64,000 bases of DNA. Source: Candidula unifasciata. Lineage: Eukaryota; Mollusca; Gastropoda; Stylommatophora; Geomitridae. The notes beneath the pieces are model-generated. The model saw nothing but the letters and a program-made list of their open reading frames with translations, did no database searches and was not told the DNA's origin. Positions within the stretch are counted from its first letter, which is position 1. Each line of letters begins with the position of its first letter. Of the stretch, positions 11,465-23,838 are shown piece after piece. Location of the stretch: assembly GCA_905116865.2 (NCBI GenBank), contig CAJHNH020001149.1, positions 154,165-218,164 of the forward strand, in the 5' to 3' direction. The position numbers were made by a program, and so were the translations under genes.

Positions 11465-12505
11465 CTGAAGTGTGTAAGAGCTTATATACATCAAGTAAAC
11501 GTTGCATACGAACAAAAGCAGGTACATCGCAACCTTTTAAATTAAATTCAGGAGTAGGACAGGGATGTGTGCTTTCTCTCCTACGTTTTATAACATACAT
11601 CGACAATATATGCAAAGAAGCAGAGAGCAAAGAAAAGGCTGATGTCAGAATTGTAATTTGCCAGTAATGATAGCTGAAACAGAAGAGAGATTACAGAATT
11701 ATCTAAACAAAGTCAATACTAAGTGTGAGATATATAATATGAGGATAAGCAATGATAAGACAGAGGCAATGGTAATAGGCAGACAAGAAGAAACCATATC
11801 AATTAAAGTAACTAACACATAAATAAAACGAACGAGCGAATTTAAATATCTACTGTCAGTTTTGAACTTAGATGGAAGAATGGATAGAAAATTCAACACA
11901 CGATGTGCGAACGCAAATCAAGTCAAGGGACAATTAACACCGCTGCTGACGCATAGAAAGATAACATCTGTCAACCAAAGCAAATCTCATAAGAATGGTT
12001 GTGTGTGTGTGTGTGTGTTTGTATGTGTGTGTGGACAACATTGTGCTACCAGTGTCAAACTCGGATCCTTACTAGAACTAACGAGAGGAAAATTGTAACA
12101 ACAGAGATGAGATGTCTTAGAAGAGCTGCAGGTGTGACAAGAAGAGATAAAATCAGCAATGAACAAATTAGAAGACTATGACTGAAACCGGTCATACAAT
12201 TCATTAAAGAACAACAAATGAGATGGTTCGGCCACCTGACGAGAATGCCATTATACCAACTGCCACAGGGAGCCACGCTGAAGAAATATAATGAACACAG
12301 AGCATGGGAAGGACCACCCAAGAGATGGAGCGACATCATCAGGAGCAACCTAACAGAAATGAATACCAACTTCTACAATGCATTGGAAAAGGTGCACAAA
12401 AGGTTTTTACATTTCTCGTTAACATCTCGCTGTTGAACATTGAACATTCCCCAACACCTCATAGAGGTAAATGGTGGAAGAAAATAATAATAAAAAGAAG
12501 ATATC
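11465..12505 (+). mobile_element. LINE-X, 3' half, degraded (unit A)
   Basis: Remnant of an endonuclease/reverse-transcriptase non-LTR retrotransposon. Readable pieces are the RT fragment GVGQGCVLS, an NDKTEAMVIGRQEE stretch (substrate-side RT), TEMRCLRRAAGVTRRDKISN and RWFGHLTRMP of the C-terminal domain. Stops, frameshifts and an internal (GT)n (about 11999-12033) break it. The 3' end is an AAT/AAG-rich tail near 12485-12505. The same element is present in unit B (34095-34229 plus 37787-38577), so it predates the duplication. The EN domain is missing. Confidence 0.8.
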
Positions 12506-12779
12506 TCTTTAACTATTTAACTTGTGGCTCACCATGCAATACCACAGACAAAGGTCTTCGCACATGGAAAAACTGAGTGAGTGAAAACTACCCTGGGCAG
12601 TTGAAGCTCATAAGATCTGGATGGTATTTCCTTTAAAGGAGAAAGTACTGAAAACAAAACGGCCACTGTTGTTATTGTTATTATCATCATCAGCGTCATC
12701 TTCATTTTAAACTAGGATTATGTCCTTTGCATAGAAGGAAGCGCTCATAAGAACAAACGACATGGTACACACACTTTAC

Positions 12780-12990
12780 AGGACGCTGCAGAACCAACCG
12801 CGGCATTTGCTTATGGCTGTTTTTAGTTTTTCTAGGCAAATTTTATGTCCAGTAATTTGCCATTGCTTTCTGGATGGTCGGCTACTCGATATCACTGCCA
12901 AAAGCAACGCATGACCCGCAGCTGCGATCAAACCCAGCACTTCGGCATTAACAAGCGCGTTCGCACCGCCTAAGCCATAGACGCCGACAG
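12780..12990 (-). mobile_element. SINE-A (minus)
   Basis: Read on the minus strand: tRNA-like head, CAGTGATATCGAGTAGCCGA, then AATTTGCCTAGAAAAACT and the GGTTCTGCAGCGTCCTGTAA terminus. The paralogous copy is 38967-39178. Confidence 0.75.
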
Positions 12991-13642
12991 TAGAACATCA
13001 GGGTATGCTCAGCTCTTACGCCGCTGAAGGCATTGGTACATATGAGAGAGGAAATCCTAAACCGAGGAGGTCTGAAGAAATCAGCCTACGTAGCCATTTA
13101 GCCATTCTCTTCCCTGAGCGTCGGCTCTGTGGCTAACGTTGGTTTCCCCAAATCCCGCCCATATACACACTAGCTAAATTCTGACTGGTAGACCTTGGCC
13201 ATGTGTTCTTGGTACAAGGTTATGGGGGATTTCCGCAATGTCCTAGAGAGTGCTGCAATCTATGTCACAGGCATTCTCTTTCTCGAAAAAAAAAAAAAAC
13301 ACAAATGCAAGACAACCGAGAAAGCAAACAACAGAGTTGCACGCCCGTAACCTGCAGATAAGAAGACCAAACCAACAAACTTGTCAATGAAAAGTGACCT
13401 ATTTTATTTGGGGAGACCTGTGGATATGCACTAGAACGCACCAGTACTGAGTGAGCAAATAGGACGTCAAAACAATACGTACTGTTGTTAAGGAATTGTT
13501 GTCTAAGCATTCTTGTATATAGTCTGCAGGAGACATTCGCCCTTAACCTGCAGGTAAGTAGACCAACCTAACAAACTTGTCAATGAAACCTGACCTATTT
13601 TGTTTGGGAAGACCAACGTTAGTTTTATCGCAATGTCAAACT

Positions 13643-16091
13643 CATCATCATCATGTAGCAGGTCCTTTGCAGAACGTCGCTCTCATCACAGTCTGCCTGA
13701 AAGAAACTCGATCTCTCGCCAGTTCGCCTGCCTCATATACTTTCATACGCAAGGAGTCACTTATATCCTGTGCCCATCTTCGTGTCAGACGGCCTCTGCC
13801 CCTCCTTCCTGGTGCCATGCCTTCTGCTATAGTTTTTTCCAATCCGTTGTGGCGCTTGATAATATGACCAAAATGTTTCATCTTCCGAGACAGGATGCTG
13901 TTTATTAGCCAATCTTCCTTGATGTTCAGATCTTTTAAGATGTCAATATTTCTCCTCTTTTTTGTCCAAGATATTCTGAGAATCTTTCTGTAGCATTTCA
14001 GCTCAAAAGCCCCTATTCTCTTTCTTAAGGACTCAGAGATAGTCCACGACTCACATCAGTATGTAGCCACAGGGAAGATGCATGCTCTCAAAATTCTAAT
14101 TTTTATCTCCTTGCTGGTGTTTAACCATAGACTTTTAAGGCTGTTCAGTCTTTGCATTGCTAAGGCCATCCTCCTTTTAATTTCTGTTGAACAATCTCCA
14201 CTGTTGTTTATTATAGAGCCTAGATATTCAAAGTTTGTAACATTTTCAATTTCTTCATTATTTATTGTTATTTTTGGGTGACAGCCAGTTTTATCTGTGG
14301 ACATTATTTTCGTTTTCTTTAAATTCAAGAACAGATTTTAATCTTCACTGTGCTTTTGGGCAGACAATATTAAATTTTCGATTCCCTTTACGCTGTTCGA
14401 AAGGAGGACTGTGTCATCTGCGTAGTGGAGTTCTGAAATAGGGTTGCCAACTATTTTGAGCGGATCATAACTGTCACAAGTCTGGTCATTTGTGACATTT
14501 CTCATTATATTTTCTGAGTATATATTGAATAGGTATGGTGAGAGAATGCACCCCTGCCTCACTCCCTTTTGCACCTCAAACCAATCAGGTGTGTCACCAG
14601 CTGCTCTGATGGCTGCTTGTTGTTCATGGTAAAGATTTTCAATTAAATGCACTAAATGCGCTGGAAACCACATACTTTTTAAAATAGTCCACAATTTGTG
14701 GTGCTGGACACAATCAAATGCCTTGCTATAATCAATAAAACAAGCATGAAGATCTTTGTTGTACTCTCTGCATTTTTCAAAAATAATTCTCATATTAAAG
14801 ATTTGATCCCTAGTTCCTCTACCCTGTCTGAAACCCGCTTGTGCTTCAACTAGCTCATATTGTAGTTTCCTTTCAATCCATTTCATGATAATTCGTAAAA
14901 GAATTTTGCTAGGATGACTTATTAATGCGATGGTACGGTAGTTGGAGCATAGTTTCAGATTTCCTTTCTTTGGGAGGGGAATATAAACTGTTCTTTTCCA
15001 CGCTTTAGGCCAAATGCCACTGTTTCAGATCTTCGAGCACAGTGCATGGTAGATTCGGACACTGGCCTCTCCTCCTGCTTGAAGTAGTTCTGCTGGTATT
15101 TCGTCGCAACCTGGTGACTTCCCTTTCTTCAGGCTGTGTATTGCCGATCGTACCTCATCCAGTAATGGCTCTGGTTCTTTTTCATAACTTTCACAAGTCG
15201 TTTTTGAATTACTTGTCACATCCTCATACATTTCTCTACAGTATTCTTTCCATCTTTCTAATATGTCTTTGGTTTCCGTTAATGTGTTACCATATTAATC
15301 ACTTATTACATGAAAAGAAGGCATGAGTTCGCCTTTCAAAGTTTTAATTTCTTTAAACATGTATCTATCTCTTCCTTTCATCTGGAGTTGTTCAATTCTA
15401 TTACAGGTATTTATAATAAACTGTTTGTTATCAATTTGGTTCCTGCTATTTCCATCAGGTGAAGTCCAGGTGTAGAGCCTTCTTGGGTGTTGTTTAAATA
15501 GTGTGTTGGTAATACACATATTCTTTTCTATACAGAATTCGATCAGTCTCTCCCCACTCTCGTTTCTGTCTCATTTGCCAAATGGGCCTCTGACTATTTC
15601 CTCTTCCTCTATTCTACCTCCCCCAATTTTTGTATTAAAATCCCCCATGATGATTATAATATCTCTTTTTTCTACCGTTTCTAATGTGTCTTCTAAACTG
15701 TCATAAAAGTTTTGAATTTCATCTTCCTCTGATGCAGCTGTTGGGGCATAGACTTGAATAATTGTGATGTTTCTTTTCCTTGACTTGAGTCTGACAGTTA
15801 GAATTCGGTCGCTGATCGGATTATATCCAAGAAGTGATGAAGAAACTGTTCTTGTCATCAGAAAACCCACCCCGCTCAAACCACTCTTTTCCTTCCCTGC
15901 ATAAACATATGTATCTCCTGTTTGAGTCACAAAATGGCCTTGACCCGCCCACCTATGTTCAGAAATTCCCAGTATATCTATTTTATTCCTTTCTAATTCA
16001 TTGCCAACGATGCCAAGTTTTCCCTGATACATGCTCCTAACATTCCATGTTCCTAACTTTAAAGTTTTCTTTAGATCGGTGACAGAGTCAA
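13643..16091 (-). mobile_element. LINE-Z, nearly full-length non-LTR retrotransposon (minus strand), disrupted
   Basis: A 2,449-bp LINE on the minus strand, flanked by AATGTCAAACT at 13632-13642 and 16092-16102, a perfect 11-bp target-site duplication. From its 5' end it reads: apurinic-like endonuclease (16032-15571; GISEHRWAGQG, QVYAPT, MGDFNTKIGGG), a linker (15519-15025), reverse transcriptase (14886-14338; [45 protein letters not shown]), then a C-terminal region (14328-13651; [24 protein letters not shown]). It ends in a (CATCAT)-type tail, (ATG)n on its own strand. Several stops and frame breaks make this copy inactive. The clade is unresolved; RTE/Proto2-like is possible. Its target was a SINE-A 3' region. 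Confidence 0.9.
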
Positions 16092-16102
16092 AATGTCAAA
16101 CT

Positions 16103-16200
16103 ACTGGACGTAAATTTGCCTAGAAAAAACCACAAAACAACCAACAAATACTGGGGTCGGTTCTGCAATGTCCTGTGAAGAATACACAACTAACTGACTT
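16103..16200 (+). mobile_element. SINE-A 3' part, target of the LINE-Z insertion
   Basis: ACTGGACGTAAATTTGCCTA and GGTTCTGCAATGTCCTGTGA match the 3' half of other SINE-A copies (compare 62395-62480). The left half is only weakly recognisable just before 13632. Confidence 0.65.
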
Positions 16201-16321
16201 CCCTGAGCGGCACACATTCTAGTTCGTTCAAAATTATGTAATCTAAGATGAGCGGCTCATAACCAACAAAGAGACTTTACCTAAACATGTCTGATGTAAA
16301 AGCACCAGGGCGTCTAAAGGA

Positions 16322-16690
16322 AATTCATTCATTCAGTAGCATGTCCCTCGCGGAACCTCGCTGCCATAACAACCCTCTGGAAAACCTTCCTATCCTGAGC
16401 AAGATGTCCTGCGTCTGATACACCCATCTGGAGATCATCTGCCACATCCTGCACCCATCTTCTCCTTGGCCTTCCTCTTCCTCTCTTCCCAGGCATATAC
16501 CCCTCCATTATTGTTCTCTCTAGACTTCCATGACGTTTCAAGTGACCAAAATATTTAAATTTTCTTTGTTTTATTGTCTTTACTAGCCAACCCTCTTCAA
16601 TATTAAGCTCTTGAAGTATGGATGCATTTGTTCTTTTCTTTACCCAAGATATTCTTTAGAACCTGTCTGTAACATTTATATTCAAATGCA
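16322..16690 (-). mobile_element. LINE 3'-end fragment (minus strand)
   Basis: A 70-codon open stretch (16541-16329) reads KRHGSLERTIMEGYMPGKRG then GRGRPRRRWVQDVADDLQ, the C-terminal tail typical of endonuclease-RT LINEs. It is related to but distinct from LINE-Z. On the minus strand it ends in a TGAATGAATGAA tail. No RT core remains. Confidence 0.75.
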
Positions 16691-16738
16691 GGGAAAAAAA
16701 AAATTTTTTTTTTTTTAACACAAGGAATTGACAAGCAA

Positions 16739-17888
16739 CACTTAAGAGATACAAAGTTGCAAATACAAGCTGAAAAGTTCCTCAGTATGCCAGATCACCC
16801 GATAAAAAATAGATTTCAGAACCTAGCCTTGGGACGGTTAAAAAGAAGCAGCTTCATACACCAAGCAAACAAGAATGTGTAGACAAACTACTAACCTTCC
16901 AGAAATTTGTTGCCCACTTAAAAGTATTCCGGAACAAACCACATGGAGAGAAAAATGCAAACTAACAGTACAAATCCAGACAAATGTGAAAGCGATATTT
17001 GACAAGAAAGAGCAAGATAGTGTTCAACACAGAATGGCCACCCTCAGTTATTTTGATGAAGAATACCCAAGGAACAATGGGTCAGAGTCTATACAGATGG
17101 GTCCGCACAAAGTGCAGTTAGAAATGGTAGTGCTAGAGTGTACATAGAATTCCCAAATGGTACTAGGGATAAGTCCAGCGTACCAACCGGGAACTACTGC
17201 CATAACTATGATGCAGAAACTTAAGCTATCAAGATAGCAACAGAGAAACTGCTAAATACCAATCTTGGCTCTCAGTATGTGGTAATGCTGACAGATGCTA
17301 AATCCGTACTTGAAGCACTCCAGTCTAGGAAAGTACCCAGAATTGCAAAAACACTACTGACACAACTCGGCCTTCAGCGAAAAGTCGTAATGCAGTGGAT
17401 ACCGTCTCATTGTGGAATGCCTGGAAATGAGAAAGTTGATCAACTGGCAGGGAAAATTGCGACGAAAAAGTGCAGCCGGATGTACCAGTCACATACCACC
17501 AAAAGAAAAGAATTATTAACTCGATCAGAAAACCACCAGCCCCAGCATAAGACGACTATAATCTTATGGACAGACCAGAACTAGTCAGTTATCCTTCGCC
17601 TCAGAACAGGGCATAACAGATTACGTAACCACATGTACGCTAAATTCAAGATAGGTGTCTCAGCCATGTGCACCTGTGGAAAGGTGCCCCAGACAGCAGA
17701 GCATGTACTCCAGGACTGCACCGAATTTGACACATTAGGTAAAACCTTTTGGTAAGAAGGAACAACAGTGGAACGCAAACTCTATGGACCACTGAATAAT
17801 TAACAACAACAGTGAAATTTATACAAGAGACAAAATTGATGATATAGATAACTTATTTCAGGCGAACTAAAGAAGAAGAAGAAGAAGT
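16739..17888 (+). mobile_element. RNase H-type LINE, 5'-truncated
   Basis: A plus-strand remnant of a LINE that carries an RNase H domain. Visible parts are the RNase H first strand YTDGS (near 17091), the segment VMLTDAKSVLEAL (from about 17282), and the active-site-flanking WIPSHCGMPGNEKVDQLAGK (about 17398-17454). A C-terminal zinc-like region follows: RTGHNRLRNHMYAKF, CTCGK, TAEHVLQDC. Stops and frame changes are present. It ends in (GAA)n at about 17869-17888. Flanks GAATTGACAAGCAA (16725-16738) and GAATCAACAAGTAA (17889-17902) match at 11 of 14 bases, a possible aged target-site duplication. Confidence 0.8.
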
Positions 17889-17956
17889 GAATCAACAAGT
17901 AAGCTACATCTGTAAAACGGGTGTGGCGCATAAATCTCGAGTCCTGGAACGAGACA

Positions 17957-18357
17957 GAGGTTTTGAGGCTGTAAACAACGGATCAACATCATGGCACACA
18001 GGTAGTTTCCCATAAGTGCTCCGTTCTTTTTCTAACTCAAGTCTGAGTCAGAAGAAGCTCAGCACAGTGCACAGGCTATATTGCACCTGCCAGGATTCTG
18101 AAATAATTTAGGTAGATTTTTTAACTCCTAATTTTGCCTAGGCAGGGCCGCTGGGCTATTTTCGAATTCCAACTGCCAAGGGATTTTTTTGCATGCGCGA
18201 CAATGCACACGGGCTTCCGATCTTACTACCCAGAGACCAGGGGGAATCACTAGAAATTTAAGTCCACGTAAAAATATCCCAACCCTCACCGAAGATTGAA
18301 CCCGGAACCTCTAGCACTCGAGACGGACACAATGCCTCGAGAGCACGCTACCCCTAG
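17957..18357 (-). mobile_element. SINE-C, about 400 bp, specific to unit B
   Basis: The element is flanked by AACGAGACA (17948-17956) and AAAGAGACA (18358-18366). Unit C has the uninterrupted site (CTGGAACGAGAGAATAATCC at about 43325). On the minus strand it starts with a tRNA-like head containing TAGCGTGCTCTCGAGGC and GGTTCCGGGTTCAATC, the A- and B-box positions. Confidence 0.85.
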
Positions 18358-18379
18358 AAAGAGACAATGATCCAGAAGT

Positions 18380-18717
18380 GGAAGAACAACCAGAACATTT
18401 CACCTGCCGGTGAACGCCGAAAGGAAAAAAAAAAGAAGCATATAAAGGACCTGTGTGCACGTCGCACCACCATAAAACCTCTTATCTGAATATTGCTAAA
18501 CTTTCAATAATATAGTCTTAGGAACAGTTTCAGAATAAGCTACCTTGACCACAATATTTGCGGCCTAAGCATTCAATAATATAGGCTCAGGTACAGTTTC
18601 AGAATAAGCTAACTTGACCATAATATATGCGGGTTAGGCAATTTGATATTGCTCAGGCCAAGAATGAACTCACACTGATGATGTCATTTCTTGCTTTCCT
18701 TGAAGTAATCGCCAACC
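18380..18717 (+). promoter_or_regulatory. Putative promoter / 5' leader of AKR copy B
   Basis: This block upstream of the start codon is conserved with copy C (43385-44111). TATAAAG at 18441-18447 is a candidate TATA box; copy C has TCTAAAG there. A 69-bp tandem duplication occupies 18503-18571 and 18572-18640; C has one unit. TGATGTCA at 18679-18686 corresponds to a full CRE palindrome in C. TTTCCTTGAAG just before 18707 resembles a splice acceptor, so a 5' UTR intron is possible. An in-frame TAA at 18707-18709 supports ATG 18718 as the start. Confidence 0.5.
18503..18640 (+). repeat. 69-bp tandem duplication upstream of copy B
   Basis: Two 69-bp units both begin TTCAATAATATAG and include ACAGTTTCAGAATAAGCTA. 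Copy C has a single unit at about 43479-43547. Confidence 0.9.
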
Positions 18718-18828
18718 ATGACCACACCAATCCCCGAAGAACATAAAGTGGCCTACAACTTCCTGGGTCGCTCCGGAATCAAGGTGTCAAACATCAGTCT
18801 CGGGTGTGGGACGTTCGGCGACGAGGCT
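18718..18828 (+). CDS. AKR copy B, exon 1
   Basis: 111 bp, phase 0 at the end, donor GCT/GTAAGT. It encodes residues 1-37, starting [14 protein letters not shown] and including the barrel-start motif LGCGTFG. The ATG is chosen because an in-frame TAA lies nine bases upstream. Confidence 0.92.
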
Positions 18829-21800
18829 GTAAGTACTTTATAAATAAGTCATATAATACACATACAACATCATAATCAGCAATAGCGCCTCTACTACCAT
18901 CATCATCACCACCATTATCCTCATCGTCTTTTTTGTTGTTGTTGTTTGCTCATTATCATCATCATCATTACCATCATATAGGGCCGCTGAGTTTTACTAG
19001 GACAGGACCCTTGTCACCTATACAAATTCATATCTTAAAAACACTACACATCCTAATACATACAATTTAACAGCTGGATTATACAGAAATGAATGCTCTT
19101 TAAATGGATACCAGTGTCAAAGCAAACATCAGAAATTCAATGTTGTTAACCCCCCCCCCCCCTCCCCCTTTCCTGCCCCTTTTTTCATGTCCAGTTTGAG
19201 CTATATTGGCCTTAGAGTGATGTAAGGGCTGCAAACCCCACCCCTACCCCAATCCCACCTCAGGCCTAGCGTTATGTGCAATACTAACTTATGGGCAAGG
19301 CGTTAATTTGTCTTCACAGTTAAATGTTCATTTGTTTCAAGGACACATTCCATTAAGAAGATCCTTGATGCTGCTGTGTCTGGTATGCCCTGCTGCCTTT
19401 CTGTAGTGTTTATTTAAGTTTTCTACCCATTTCTCTCTCGATGGGCCTCTCGCAGTGCAGCCTGCTGTTCCATGTAATACGTTTAAGAAGCTAGCTATTA
19501 TGACCAGATGACAAAATAATCTGATTCTTTGATGTTCTTTGAAATCAAGTAATCCAGCTTATAATATTCTTAGTATTTAATTAAATAATCAGAATTTATA
19601 AACAATTTGCTCAAAATCGACCTATTTTATGCTCACAGCTAATCCATGTCAGTAACTATTTCGTTGAACCTGTAGTGGGGATGGCCAGAGCACACCAACG
19701 AAGTAGCCTCACACCAGATCATCAACCGGTACGTGGAGTGGGGAGGCAACTTTCTGGACACCGCTGACATCTATTCTCTAGGGAAGTCAGAATCTATCAT
19801 AGGCACATGGCTAGAGAGGTGAGTGTTTTATCCCTGAGGATGCCGAGGATGGTTGCAATTAGGGGAAAACCAGGCATGCCTTAAAGCTTTTGTATCTTTT
19901 AAAGAAGATGATTTTGTTGTTTGCAGCTTTTATTCTTTCCAGACGATATTGTTATATTGTGCTATGAGGAGGAATGGGAGTCATAGTCCACGGCGAGGGT
20001 GTGTGTGACTAGAATGCGAATGTAAGAGCAGATTTTCTGGCTACAAAAGCGAAACCTACGGAAACACTCGTATTGGACAAGAGAGATATTCTAAAGACCA
20101 TATATGAACGACTTTTGGCAGAAGACATGAGAGTAGACGACATAACATGGGCAAGCATGTGTGAACGAGGAACTGACTGTGGATCCGACAATGAGGGGCA
20201 GATGAGAGGAAAAGATCGGCGTGTGTATGATCAGTGTTCTACGGGAACAGTTGGTATCTACACCTTACGTCATTTGCTGCCGGAGACAGAAGATCTACGG
20301 GTATGCCTGGTGCGCTTTGATGTCGATTCTTAAATCAGTAAATCAGAAGACCCGCGCGCGTTTAGAGAAAAGTCTTCCACAATTCGAGCATCGGATTTCA
20401 AGACCATTGTTGCCATTACATGTGTTTAGTGTGAGTCTTCTCAAACACTCAGCTCTCAACTTCTCTGCAATTGTTTACCCTTTTGTTTCTATTACTTTCC
20501 TGATTTTCTCCCTCCACTCAACACAGACCATGGCATTGTATTTCCACGAATTTACCTCAATAACTGTATCATTTGTGTCCCACTTGCACACATCTTTGTG
20601 TCGTAGTTGATGCATGGCTCGACAGAGTATGTCCTTGGGAACTCTACCACTCTCGATTCTCTAAGTATGGCCCAGCCATCTGAGCCGCTAAAAAACTAAT
20701 CATTAAGATAACAATTGTGGTACCTGCTCCTTCCAATACTGCAGTGTTTGAGATCTTGCCTTGGCACTTAAGGCCATGTATGAAGAAGTTGTTACGTTAA
20801 TGGAGAAAAATTACGCGATGGTGCAAAAAAGTGCCTTCCTAATATGTACCATTAGTAACGTTAGCCATGCAATGACTTGTCAGCACTCTTCTGTATTATA
20901 TCATATCTAAGATCTCAGAGATGATTTATTTCATTTTGTTTTGGATTTTTTATTCCGAGATAACAGCTATGTATTGAATGTGCAACTTGATACACATCTC
21001 TCCTTGTTTTCTTTAAACATCTAATAGCATCGAAGCGGAAAAGGTGCTTCGAGTTTCATGGGTGTAAAATATAAATGAGAAATAAAACACAATCAGGAAT
21101 TTACAGTGAACGTTGCGACTACAAAACTTTCATTAGCATATATATTCTACAAACAATTATTCAAATACCTAAAAGAATGCACAAAACTTAGCTTTTAAGA
21201 GAAGTCTGTTGCCATGATTGAAAATATGGGTGAGTTGTAGGAGGGCGTGTATTAAAAAAGTGTATAGAAAGTGAACCATTTTTTTCCGACTCATTGTTAC
21301 CAGAGAGGCACTGTTGTTCCCAGTTTGACCGAACTTTAAATGGGTACCAAGTATAATGGTGGGAAACAAAGGCGGCCGGTGTGACACCGACCACATCACC
21401 CACAGAGTGCCGATTGGTCTGTAAAAATATAGGTCTAGCCCTATATGCTCAATACGCCTGAACTTGTGGAGATTGGTCCGTTTATGTCCTAGTGCCCTGC
21501 TCGCTGACACGTCTGTATAATTATTTTGTAATCGACAGACAACCCAGAGACATGTTTGTGATCGCCACCAAAGTTCGAGGAAACATGGGCACAGAGCAGA
21601 ACGTCAACAACGTAGGACTGAGTCGTCGACACATCACCGCCAGCATCGACAACAGCTTGAAAAGACTTCGCACAGACTATGTCGATCTCTACCAGGTGGT
21701 CATTTCTCTAGCTTTGTCCTTTTGTTTTCTAGTCTGTGTTCTTTCAGTAACAGGTTTAGAAGATACACAGGGGTGCTGCTTGGATGGTGATATTCAACGC

Positions 21801-23805
21801 CACACGCTTTCCATCTATCCATCGCTTGCGTTGGTGATATCTACCTCTGCTTTCATTGTACCTAACTGACGGGGTTCTCTTTTGTGCAATGTCCTGTGGC
21901 AATCCGGATAAATGTCAAACCCCTTTGATGTGTTGTCTCTTGACGTAGTTTAGCAATAGTTTGGTCTACATTTGTTTTCTAAATTTTTTCGTTTCGGATC
22001 CTTTACTTCTTGGTGCTTTTAAGATCTATCACATAAATTTAATTTTTGTTGTTTGATATATACAAGGTACAGATGCTTTTTTACCGACATTCATGTCAAG
22101 GTTTTCTGCATTTATTTCAAATTGTGTTGCATTTATCTCAAAATGCTCTGTGTGGTTTTCTTGGGCACAGGAATGGAACAATTGTGTTATGGTCCGTTTG
22201 CTATCAAGTCAGAACTGCCATCACCTGATTCATCCCAGCTTTTATATCAAGGTGTCCTGCATTCACACTAGTCCCCTATTCATCTCTTTGTGTCCCTAAT
22301 TAATCTTAGGCTATTCTCCAATCCGCGCAGGTTGTTGATAATACTGGTGTTGATAATGTCTATCATCTGGAGGATGTTAAATATATTGCGGACTGAATAG
22401 TCTCGATTCATGGGTCAGTCTCGAGTTCTGGAGGTCCCGGGTTCAAGCCCCCGTGAAGGCTAGGATTTTTTTCATGTGAACTTCTAGTGATTTCCACTGG
22501 TCTCTGGGCAGTAAGAATGGACGCCCGTGTGTATTGTTACGCAGGAAAAAAATCCATTCGCAGTTGGAAATCAAAACGAGAAATCTAAATGTGCTGCTGG
22601 GACAATATTTGAATTTAAAAATCTATTCAAAGTATTTCATGATCCTCGCCGGTGCAACGGAGTTCGTGCACTGCGCTGAGATTCTCCGGACTCTTGAGTT
22701 ACAAGTAGGGTGGAGCATTTATGGGTTACCACCCTTGTGCCATAAATTGCTCTTTTGTTATAAAGATTAAACGATATTGACTGTGACGGGTTTTTAAAAA
22801 AATAACTTTGATGCAAATGATAATGTCCTTCTTCTTCGCATTTACCGGCTGTGAACTCCGGCCGAAAGTTCTAGTTGCTCGTCCACTTCTGGTCTTTGTT
22901 ATAGAAACGGTTTGGCGTGCACATCCGCTTTACAGATCTGGTATATCTGTATGCAGACTACTGGTTCCTTGCCTCTCAGGAAGATTCAATCCGACTTTGG
23001 GGAAAAAAAGCCTCCAGATATTCGATTATCACGATAATTTTATTGTCGAGGCAGTGTGTCTACTCTTCTTTTCTCCATAATCGGGCCCCAGAACCCACAC
23101 GGTGGTTTGACAGGGAAGATGTCGATTTTGATGATGGTTGTGAAAATGATGGTGTCAAAAGTGATGATAATGTCGATAATAATGAGGATAATAATAACGA
23201 TGTTACCGGTAACGTTTATGATGAAAGAACGAGGACGCGGTTAAAATGATGATGTTAAAATGATCATAATGACGCAAATGATAATTGTTTTTTTACTCTA
23301 AAAATTATGACACAATTATGTTTCTTTCAATAGCTATGTGGGGTTTTAAAGTATTATTTTTGCAATCCATCCTGCAGATCCACGCCTGGGACGACGGGAC
23401 CCCGATAGAGGAAACCCTAAGGGCAGTAGATGACCTAGTCCGTGTAGGTAAAGTCCGTTATGTGGGACTCAGTAACGTCACTGGGTGGCAGCTTCAGAAA
23501 ATCGTGGACACCTCTGAGCGATACGGCCTCAACTCTATAGTTAGTCTACAGGTGAGCGGAATTGTTCATTTGTGAACTGCCATTTGTTTGCTTTTTTGTG
23601 GTGTTCTTCACTTCTAGTAGTCCTTTTTTTATATTTTGACAGACTGGTCTGCATTAATTAATCATCGTCCCTGTTTGATTTCCTTCTGAGAGCTAGGCTG
23701 TTTGTCTTCCTTTTTCCTGATTGTTTGTTTCGTTTCGTTTTGGTTGTGTGTGTGTGTGTGTGTGCGTGGGGGTGGGTGGTTGGGTGGGTGGGTGTGTGTG
23801 TGTGT

Positions 23806-23838
<33 letters not shown>

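Larger units (their letters stand above)
1..17892 (+). repeat. Tandem segmental duplication, unit A (left-truncated)
   Basis: This is the first of three paralogous genomic units, each carrying one AKR gene and its flank. Only the part from copy A's intron 5 onward lies in the window. Introns, SINE positions, the GA-rich tract, the 32-bp minisatellite, LINE-X and a minus-strand SINE-A follow the same order as in unit B. Exon 6 lies 24,257 bp before the same exon of copy B. The right boundary is set where sequence matching the start of unit C begins (ATCAACAAGTAAGCTA). Confidence 0.8.
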
